From: DATAMF01 sp964472565
GTDB taxonomy: Bacteria; Chloroflexota; Anaerolineae; Aggregatilineales; Aggregatilineaceae
Reading direction: 5' to 3'
Assembly: GCA_964472565.1 (NCBI GenBank)
Contig: CAYYNB010000115.1
Coordinates: 1 to 19,551, forward strand
DNA: 19,551 nucleotides
Made by a program: the position numbers and the translations under genes. This document shows positions 13,760 to 19,551 of this stretch, piece by piece. The notes below the pieces were generated by a model. The model was not told the origin of the DNA and searched no databases. It saw only the letters and a list, made by a program, of their open reading frames with translations. Within the stretch, counting starts at the first letter, position 1; every line of letters starts with the position of its first letter.

Positions 13760-16258
13760 CTATTCTGTAGGCTCAATTATTTCATCCAAGCGGTTCAGTA
13801 ATCTTTTAATGTCCGAACTGAAATGCGAACCTTGCCTAACCTGAACACCTTGTTTATCTGGTAGGTTTTGAAGGTACCAAGACGGAAGCTGTTCCTCCCT
13901 TGGCATTTCTGTTTCGTCTATAAGGACAGGAATAACGATCTTACCGGAACGAATTGCCCTTTCGATTTCTTGGCGAACAAAATCGTTTTTTTCAGATAGT
14001 CGATCTCCTAGCCATTTGGGGCCGATTATTACCAATACAACTATAGATTTAGCAATGGCCTCACGCAATACCTCTTTCCAATCTAGCCCCAGTTTTATAG
14101 ACTCTTGATCCAAAAAGACTTTGTCTTGTCCATACTTGGCAACCAGTTGACTATGGATCCGGCGAGTGAATTTTTCGGAATCGTCTCGACGATAAGATAT
14201 AAATATAATATTATCGGATGACGCCTTTGTATTTGTCCCAGTTGCATTGATTACTTGGGGTATTTTGAGGTGCACATGTTCTTCCTGTTGTTCCAGGGGT
14301 AAATTGCTGCCAATAGGGGGATCCGCAATGAACCCAAGCTCTGCTGGGGAGCGCATTGAACATTTGTACTCGACCCTGAATTCTCCCAACTTCCGAGGGG
14401 TTACAGTTAATTCAAAGGAGCTCATTGTATTAGGCTGAACAGGAGCCCATACTGCTTCTACCATTGGATACTTAAGCCTATATCTTTTCCCATCACCATA
14501 CGACCCCCCAATCTCGTGTCTTGCTGGATAATGTTTGATTTCGATCCCATCGCTTAACGCGTGACAGAGGTCTGAATCTACTATGGCTAAATCCGGGAAA
14601 GCAACAGAGAAATAACCATCTTCGGCTTTTCCGCCCCTGTTCCAAGCGATTACCCGGATTCTCAAAGGTTCACCCAATTTAACAGAAGATGGAAGTTCGA
14701 GTTGAATTTCTGGCTTTGGGAAAAAATGCACAGTCGTGTATTCTTGGTTTCCATCCCAAACGATTACCCCACCTTGAAATACACTTCTCGCAACAGACTC
14801 TTTCACATATATTTCTCTGGTTATAGGGAAACCAAGATCACTTTCGACTCCTCCAATATTCTGATATTCCCAGCCGATTGCTCCCCAAACCTCGAATGCT
14901 ACATCTTTTCCGCTATAAACATCGCGATGGCTCAATATCATAGCCCCATTTTCAAAGCGCTGTATTTTTCCCGTCGTATTGAACTTCTTTTGGGTTTCGA
15001 CATGGCGAGGATGGGTTTTGGGAAAACCTAACATCGGATTTGATGTTCCACCCAGTTCTTCGAAATGTGCTTCAATTGCCCCTGTGACTTCAAATGCATC
15101 CCCATGCCTGTCGCTCCAATAAATCGTTCCTCCCTCAAAGCGCCTAAGTAATCCGGTGGTTCCAAAAGAAGATGGGGCTGCTGATTGCAGGTTACTTCGA
15201 GGAGGCCCCAGTACTGATGAAATCCCGCCAAGGTGGTAGTAGCGCTGCCAGATCGCCTCATCACCTGTTGCCAAGCGGATCCATTTTATCACCAGGCCCC
15301 TTTTCAATGGCCTGACTCTGAATTCAACACCTTTATGTGATTCTGTTAATTTGAAGGCCAGCTTGTAATCAAAAACTGGAAACTTCAGAATCTGTTTTGC
15401 AGAAATAATTTGCTCAGGAACAATAATGTTGTGTTCGCCTTCCGATCTGTAGGATATTACGTCCAATACAGCTATGTCTTCGTCTGGATTTGTATCTTCA
15501 GGTAGTTCTAGTTTAAACGCTACCTGGTAAGAGCCTTCATCGAGATCCACATACGGGCCAAAAAGCAAAGTATCTTCGGAACTTTCTGCTACAACACTCT
15601 CGTCCGCATGAAAACTCCAATTATCAGGGGGAAAGTACCTCATCTCTCGGGGTAACCATATTGTGCCGAACCGTGGGATCAGTTTGATGCCATAAATGTC
15701 AAATGTTGCTGTTCCCAAACTCTCTACTTTGAATTCAACATCTTCTACAAATCGTTGGAGAACAAAACTCAATCTTACGCCTAGGTGTTCATCCGTAGGG
15801 TTAAATTGGCGAGGGAAAGCACTAGCTCTTATGGGCATTCTTTCAAGCAGACCTTCGCCATTGTGTGTTGTAACCTCTAAGATCAGAATATCTTGACTAT
15901 CAGGTTCAACGTTCTCTACCAGACATATCTGGAATTCAACATCATATAACCCAATATCAAGATCCATACATGGACCTTGTACGATCACTCCTGATGTTCC
16001 TTTTTTTACCCGCCAAACATTGGTTTCTAGTGGTTCACCGCTTGACCACTGAAGTTGTGAATTTCCTGGTTGCCAATAAGTTTTCGGAATCATCGGGAAA
16101 ATTGTTGAAAGAAAATGATGTCCTTCTTGGCAATAACGCTCTACGTGTTTTGAGAATTCAGTGTTAGGAGCGCGGAGACTAATTGAAGTGCCACATTGAG
16201 CACAATATTGGTATTCATGGCGCGGAATTTTCTGTCCGCAACTGTGACACGCTCGCAT
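13760..16258 (-). CDS. Zinc ribbon - beta-sandwich - LGFP repeat - TIR protein
   Basis: An 832-residue cytosolic protein (no signal peptide, no membrane segment); AAGGAG lies 9 bases before its ATG. Order: zinc ribbon with Cys4/Cys7 and Cys19/Cys22; two homologous beta-sandwich domains (about 85-196 and 225-330) that share GP..DLD.G.Y.V.F and a VEF(K/R)V strand; three LGFP-type repeats (about 335-395, 396-455, 456-505) with LGG..S.LG(F/P)P and (F)xGGxIxW; an Ig-like domain 513-650; and a TIR at 683-832 with IIFISYRRDD, FLDQESIKLG and IGPKWL. Glu729 is the nearest catalytic-Glu candidate. LGFP repeats are otherwise known mainly in exported actinobacterial cell-wall proteins. There is no STAND ATPase, so how the TIR would be triggered is unclear. 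Probably an NAD+-directed defence effector with a ligand-binding N-terminal half; inferred. Confidence 0.85.
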   Translation of the reverse strand: MRACHSCGQKIPRHEYQYCAQCGTSISLRAPNTEFSKHVERYCQEGHHFLSTIFPMIPKTYWQPGNSQLQWSSGEPLETNVWRVKKGTSGVIVQGPCMDLDIGLYDVEFQICLVENVEPDSQDILILEVTTHNGEGLLERMPIRASAFPRQFNPTDEHLGVRLSFVLQRFVEDVEFKVESLGTATFDIYGIKLIPRFGTIWLPREMRYFPPDNWSFHADESVVAESSEDTLLFGPYVDLDEGSYQVAFKLELPEDTNPDEDIAVLDVISYRSEGEHNIIVPEQIISAKQILKFPVFDYKLAFKLTESHKGVEFRVRPLKRGLVIKWIRLATGDEAIWQRYYHLGGISSVLGPPRSNLQSAAPSSFGTTGLLRRFEGGTIYWSDRHGDAFEVTGAIEAHFEELGGTSNPMLGFPKTHPRHVETQKKFNTTGKIQRFENGAMILSHRDVYSGKDVAFEVWGAIGWEYQNIGGVESDLGFPITREIYVKESVARSVFQGGVIVWDGNQEYTTVHFFPKPEIQLELPSSVKLGEPLRIRVIAWNRGGKAEDGYFSVAFPDLAIVDSDLCHALSDGIEIKHYPARHEIGGSYGDGKRYRLKYPMVEAVWAPVQPNTMSSFELTVTPRKLGEFRVEYKCSMRSPAELGFIADPPIGSNLPLEQQEEHVHLKIPQVINATGTNTKASSDNIIFISYRRDDSEKFTRRIHSQLVAKYGQDKVFLDQESIKLGLDWKEVLREAIAKSIVVLVIIGPKWLGDRLSEKNDFVRQEIERAIRSGKIVIPVLIDETEMPREEQLPSWYLQNLPDKQGVQVRQGSHFSSDIKRLLNRLDEIIEPTE

Positions 16259-16308
16259 TAATTTGCACTCCTTATTTTATAACCAAGAGGGGAAAAAACT
16301 GATTAACG

Positions 16309-16338
16309 ATAATACAATGAATTTCGTTTAACGTGCAA
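16309..16338 (-). promoter_or_regulatory. Possible promoter of the LGFP-TIR gene
   Basis: Read on the - strand: TTGCAC (16333-16338) and TATTAT (16309-16314) with an 18-base spacer, 50 bases before the ATG at 16258. The rest of the gap 16259-16538 holds no supported gene. Confidence 0.45.
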
Positions 16339-16509
16339 ATGGTAAAATGGAAAGATACAGAACCAGGGGGATAAGAAATATCACGTAGACTATAAGAATA
16401 TCGGCATATGAAAACACAAAGACGATACACGTGCACATTGATTTATCGAAGGATAAACAACGAGGCTTCGACAAACTTGATCGGGAACTTAGGCGAAAAG
16501 GTTTGATAT

Positions 16510-16536
16510 AAAAGCCCGGTGATGAGCCGGGCTTTT
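16510..16536. terminator. Bidirectional rho-independent terminator
   Basis: A perfect 10-bp stem, AAAAGCCCGG (16510-16519) with CCGGGCTTTT (16527-16536), 7-base loop, with A and T runs on both sides. It lies directly after the stop of the acidic-protein operon on the - strand. Confidence 0.85.
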
Positions 16537-16538
16537 GC

Positions 16539-18647
16539 TTACAGATCAAGATCGTGATAAGCAGATTCAAGCGCCGGGCTGGATGTCTCTTTCAGCCGGG
16601 GTTGCCATTGCTCCGGTTTATGGGTAAGAGACCATTCACCAGCCCTGAACTGTTCCAGGGCTGGTTTGTCCATCACTTGCCACTGGCTGTCCATGTTCAG
16701 ATCATCGGCAATAAAGCCTGCCAGGGCTGGCCCGGTGACGCTGCCCAACTCGTCCGCCTCCACCAGCGACATGAAATCATCCTGAAACTTCCTCGCCCGT
16801 TCCTCAGTTTGGAACTGCGCTACTTCGAGCCATTGGGCATGCTGTGGTTCATCGGGCGACAGTTTCTCGGCCAGATCGCCAAAGTCCACCACGCATACGG
16901 CAGAGTAGCCCAACTGCGCCCCCTCGGGATCGCGCGCGGGTACGATGTCCAGACTCCAGGTCGGAGCGACGTCCTTTGGCACAAAGTCCTCAATGCCGAA
17001 CTCTTCCGCCTGGAGATAGGGTGCATCCGGCTGCATACTGGCAGTCACCAGGGCATTGTCTGCGAAGCCAGGTGTAGCTGTGGGCAGGCTGTCGTGGATA
17101 CGGGCTGTACCAGGCACAATCTCGGTGATGACCTGCACATGATCCCGGTAAGCAGCCCATTCCTTGGAGGAGAGAGAGTCCCATCCCGGTTCCTCGTCAC
17201 CATCGTAGTCGGGCGGATAGTTGCCGTCGTGCTGTTCGAGCATATCGGTCAGACGGTTGGCGGCTTCCTGTTGGGCAAAACGCTCGTACAAAGCAGGACT
17301 CTCGTTAAAGCCGTTGGTTGTGAGGGCAGAATCGCGCCCTTCAACCAGACGGCGTTGCAGTAAAGCATGCTGGCGCTCCAATGCCTCGTCAAACGTCTGG
17401 TATTCGCCCATCGGTAGACAACGGGCGGCGAACGCGCCTGTCTGGTGATTGGCATACACATCGACTACACCCACGCTGTACCCGTCATCCACGCCCTGAG
17501 GGGTGGCAGCTACCAGCGCGGTATCGAAGTGATACCAACCTTTGTCCGGCTCATGTTGCGGTTCCTCAGATCCCAACACTGGTAGCTTGTCCGGGAACGG
17601 CAGAGCGTTGTCCTGGGCGGTATCACGGGCTAACTCCTGTGCGGCGTCAAGTTCTCCCTCTTCCAGGTACAGATGCAGCGCAGGCAGCGGCCATGGCGAC
17701 ATGGTGGAATCGGCTACGCCCATCACCGGCTGCGAGTCATGGATGATGATGTTGTCTTCTGTCTGCTGCGCCCTGAAGTAACGCAGTTCGTGATCAACTC
17801 CTTCTGGCAGCGGGCTGTCGGATGGACGATCAATCACCGAAAAGAAGTGGACAGTATTCGCCTCGTCGCAGTGGTGGGGTACATAGTGCCCCTGCTCATC
17901 AAAGGGCGTCATGGCCTCATCGAATGTCACCGGCAGCACCAATGCACCCGGTCGGGGTGTAGGTGGTTGATCCCACGCGCTGGCATCGGGCCAGTCGGGA
18001 TGCTCTGGTACGAACGAGATCGTCTTTTCTCCGGCTATTTCAGCTCCCTCATCAGCAAACAACGGCGTGTAAGGGGCGAGTTCGTCGGCACGCATGGCTT
18101 CCAGGGTGGCGGCTTCGAGCAGCTTATCGGTATCCCCTTCGGCTTGGACTTCGGACAAACGCTGCTCAATGGGCGCGAGTTCTACGGTAGGACCATGGGC
18201 TACCGGTGCGATATCCAGCCGTTCTCCATCCAGGCGGAGCAAGTGAACCGCACCGCGTTTGGCCTCTGGATCCGGTGGATACAGGGCGACTAGGTAGGTT
18301 GCCGGGTCCCGCTCAAAAGGCATGGCATCCAGCAGCGCCAGTTCCGTTGGCAGTCCATCGCGACCCTGTTCAAGCAGCGTTCCTTCTAGCTCGCGGACAT
18401 GTTCTTCGGCAGCCATGTAGGAGTGGTATTCGGCCAGCGTCAGGCGCTGTTCCCGTTCCAGGCCGTACTCGCTGCGTGTCGTACGCACCAGGTCCACCCC
18501 AAACGGTTCGTCGCTCAAAGGATGGCCGGGCGGATCAAGCTCGACGGTGTAGAGCGCCTCCGGAGTCCGGTAGACTGGCCCATTACCAAAGTCAATCACC
18601 GCATCACCGCTCGGAAACTCTTTCTGGATCAACGGTTCGTTTTTCAT
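16539..18647 (-). CDS. Large acidic hypothetical protein, 702 aa
   Basis: Last gene of a three-gene - strand operon; its ATG overlaps the stop of the ribbon-helix-helix gene by 4 bases. The protein is acidic and soluble throughout, with no membrane or signal segment. Residues about 65-190 (LTLAEYHSY..., TYLVALYPPDPEAK..., LLEAATLEAM) align by eye with the partial protein encoded upstream at 18856-19551. Two later segments, around residues 375-445 and 575-645, repeat a pattern of a Tyr/Ser-rich strand, VVD, a Gly-poor loop and an EER/LERQH helix, suggesting several copies of one small alpha/beta module. No catalytic motif or named family is recognised. It could be a structural or anti-restriction-like accessory protein of the element, but that is a guess. 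Confidence 0.8.
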   Translation of the reverse strand: MKNEPLIQKEFPSGDAVIDFGNGPVYRTPEALYTVELDPPGHPLSDEPFGVDLVRTTRSEYGLEREQRLTLAEYHSYMAAEEHVRELEGTLLEQGRDGLPTELALLDAMPFERDPATYLVALYPPDPEAKRGAVHLLRLDGERLDIAPVAHGPTVELAPIEQRLSEVQAEGDTDKLLEAATLEAMRADELAPYTPLFADEGAEIAGEKTISFVPEHPDWPDASAWDQPPTPRPGALVLPVTFDEAMTPFDEQGHYVPHHCDEANTVHFFSVIDRPSDSPLPEGVDHELRYFRAQQTEDNIIIHDSQPVMGVADSTMSPWPLPALHLYLEEGELDAAQELARDTAQDNALPFPDKLPVLGSEEPQHEPDKGWYHFDTALVAATPQGVDDGYSVGVVDVYANHQTGAFAARCLPMGEYQTFDEALERQHALLQRRLVEGRDSALTTNGFNESPALYERFAQQEAANRLTDMLEQHDGNYPPDYDGDEEPGWDSLSSKEWAAYRDHVQVITEIVPGTARIHDSLPTATPGFADNALVTASMQPDAPYLQAEEFGIEDFVPKDVAPTWSLDIVPARDPEGAQLGYSAVCVVDFGDLAEKLSPDEPQHAQWLEVAQFQTEERARKFQDDFMSLVEADELGSVTGPALAGFIADDLNMDSQWQVMDKPALEQFRAGEWSLTHKPEQWQPRLKETSSPALESAYHDLDL

Positions 18648-18859
18648 TCCGCACGCTCCGAGACTTGCAGCTTCAGGCGCAGCCCTTGACCATGTGCAAC
18701 GAAGTGACCGCTTTCGCCGGGAATAATCTGGTGAGATGCGCGGATCAGGCGGCGGAGAGTTTCCCCGCGATCACAACCCATCCGCTCCGCCAAACTGGCC
18801 AGCGCGGCTTTGTCCTCCTCCGTCAGCCGGAAAGTGAAATTGATGGTTAAATCACTCAT
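18644..18859 (-). CDS. Ribbon-helix-helix (Arc/CopG-like) regulator
   Basis: A 71-residue protein whose start and stop both overlap its neighbours by 4 bases (ATGA in each case), so the three genes are translationally coupled. Residues 4-45 fit a ribbon-helix-helix DNA-binding domain: strand LTINFTFRL, helix EEDKAALASLAERMG, turn with Asp-Arg, and helix ETLRRLIRASHQI. The C-terminal 25 residues are a short strand-rich tail. It probably binds DNA as a dimer of dimers and may repress its own operon or control copy number or transfer. No cognate toxin is adjacent, so an antitoxin role is not supported. Confidence 0.8.
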   Translation of the reverse strand: MSDLTINFTFRLTEEDKAALASLAERMGCDRGETLRRLIRASHQIIPGESGHFVAHGQGLRLKLQVSERAE

Positions 18860-19551
18860 AGGGCGATCTCCCAGGCTTGCGCCGCATAGTCTGCGATGTT
18901 TTGCGCCGACTCCGGTTCCAGGCGGACGCCGCGCTCCTGCTGCCAGGTATCCCGCTGGTCAGCAGCAATCGCCATGCCTTCAGCCGCCTCAAAAACCCGC
19001 TCGATATCGTCGCTGCGCTGGGCAATACCGATGAGGTGTTCGCTGGACTGGTAGGCTTTGTCCCAATTCCCAGCCACACAGGGGGCAAGTTGTGCTTCAT
19101 AGTCGCCCGTGTCGGGATCGCGCGTCAGCGACAGGATGCTGGCGACGCATGTCTCGCGGTCATCTGGGTCAGGCTGATAGATGCCAATCCAGTACGCGGT
19201 TTGCGTCGCTTCATCGTAGAACGGCGGCACGTCGCGGTCCGGGTCGAAATCCTCGGCGGACAGCCCAATTCCGGTCAAAGCACGCACTGCCGGATGCTGC
19301 TCTTCTGCCTGGATATCAGTTTGCACGCCGCCGAGATCGTAGGCGGTATGCAGCAGGTCGTTCTGGGCTTGTTCAGGCGGAAACTCCGGTTCGACATCCT
19401 GGACTAAACCCAACTGGCGCTCGAACTGGATATATTCATCTGGTGTCAGACCGCGCCATTCGGGCAGAGTAGTTCCTTCGCGTTCGGCAATCTTCCCCGC
19501 CGCTTTTTCGGCCAGGTCGGGGAGTTCGTGAGCCGCCAGGTCTTTATCATA
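18856..19551 (-). CDS. Acidic hypothetical protein, 5' end outside window
   Basis: The reading frame is open from the window edge at 19551 to the stop at 18856-18858, giving at least 231 residues; the TTG at 19413 is not a convincing start because coding continues upstream with good composition (DLAAHELPDLAEKAAGK and LTPDEYIQFERQ). It overlaps the ribbon-helix-helix start by 4 bases. Residues about 35-200 of the visible part match residues 65-190 of the 702-aa protein downstream, including LT..EY, a Y-x-PDP turn and a LL/VFEAA helix, so the two genes are paralogues that arose by duplication. Acidic, soluble, no known family. Confidence 0.75.
   Translation of the reverse strand, partial: YDKDLAAHELPDLAEKAAGKIAEREGTTLPEWRGLTPDEYIQFERQLGLVQDVEPEFPPEQAQNDLLHTAYDLGGVQTDIQAEEQHPAVRALTGIGLSAEDFDPDRDVPPFYDEATQTAYWIGIYQPDPDDRETCVASILSLTRDPDTGDYEAQLAPCVAGNWDKAYQSSEHLIGIAQRSDDIERVFEAAEGMAIAADQRDTWQQERGVRLEPESAQNIADYAAQAWEIAL

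Noticed and set aside
16328..16570. 80-residue - strand frame, and a short + strand frame ending at about 16509 with a charged KDKQRGFDKLDRELRRKG-like tail
   Set aside because: The first crosses a terminator and has no ribosome site. The second looks slightly protein-like and could be a gene remnant, but it lacks a convincing start.
16554..18850. Several 200-270 residue + strand open frames
   Set aside because: They are antisense to the coupled acidic operon; Arg/Gly/Cys-rich compositions are typical of shadow frames in GC-rich DNA.
18644..18859. RHH protein as antitoxin of a toxin-antitoxin pair
   Set aside because: Neighbours are large acidic proteins, not small toxins such as RelE, ParE or PIN.
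1..19551. CRISPR array, tRNA, rRNA, transposase
   Set aside because: No regularly spaced direct repeats, no RNA gene signatures and no transposase or integrase motif were seen.

Overview
The window looks like part of an integrated mobile island or plasmid-like region from a moderately GC-rich bacterium. The lineage is an inference: TIR-NTPase-FGE fusions and this style of short relaxase and coupling protein suggest Chloroflexota (Anaerolineae-like). No rRNA, tRNA or core marker gene is present to confirm it.

Left part (1-6164, + strand): a PRTRC-type (ParB-Related, ThiF-Related Cassette) gene set. The recognisable members are a PRTRC_C-like small protein ending in Lys-Gly (ubiquitin-like candidate), a PRTRC_B protein with an E2-like Asn/Gly-x-Cys signature, and a ThiF/E1-like adenylating enzyme whose start overlaps the PRTRC_B stop by 4 bp. 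Genes in the E and F positions are present but divergent. An exported beta-propeller gene with its own possible promoter sits inside the cassette. Two further small genes follow, one a four-Cys zinc-binding protein with a C-terminal LOTUS/OST-HTH-like domain. ParB, PRTRC_A (JAB) and PRTRC_D are not in the window.

Middle (6165-9874): a hairpin-dense non-coding stretch, then a 1018-aa TIR - STAND NTPase - transmembrane - coiled coil - FGE/C-type-lectin receptor-like protein, closed by a strong terminator. Its last 30 or so residues look like a diversity-generating-retroelement variable region.

Mobilisation block (9902-13541, + strand): a ribbon-helix-helix accessory protein, a short HUH relaxase, a small two-helix membrane protein with a GTG start, a VirD4/TraG coupling ATPase and an HU-like protein, all within a few bases of one another, preceded by a candidate oriT-like region.

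Right part (13647-19551, - strand): after a long inverted repeat comes a visibly AT-richer gene for an 832-aa protein combining a zinc ribbon, two duplicated beta-sandwich domains, LGFP repeats, an Ig-like domain and a C-terminal TIR. I do not recognise this architecture as a described system. It is followed by a translationally coupled three-gene operon: two acidic paralogous proteins of unknown function flanking a ribbon-helix-helix regulator. Overall: a conjugative or mobilisable backbone (relaxase, coupling protein, PRTRC, acidic operon) carrying two TIR-based probable defence genes, one on each side of the transfer block.
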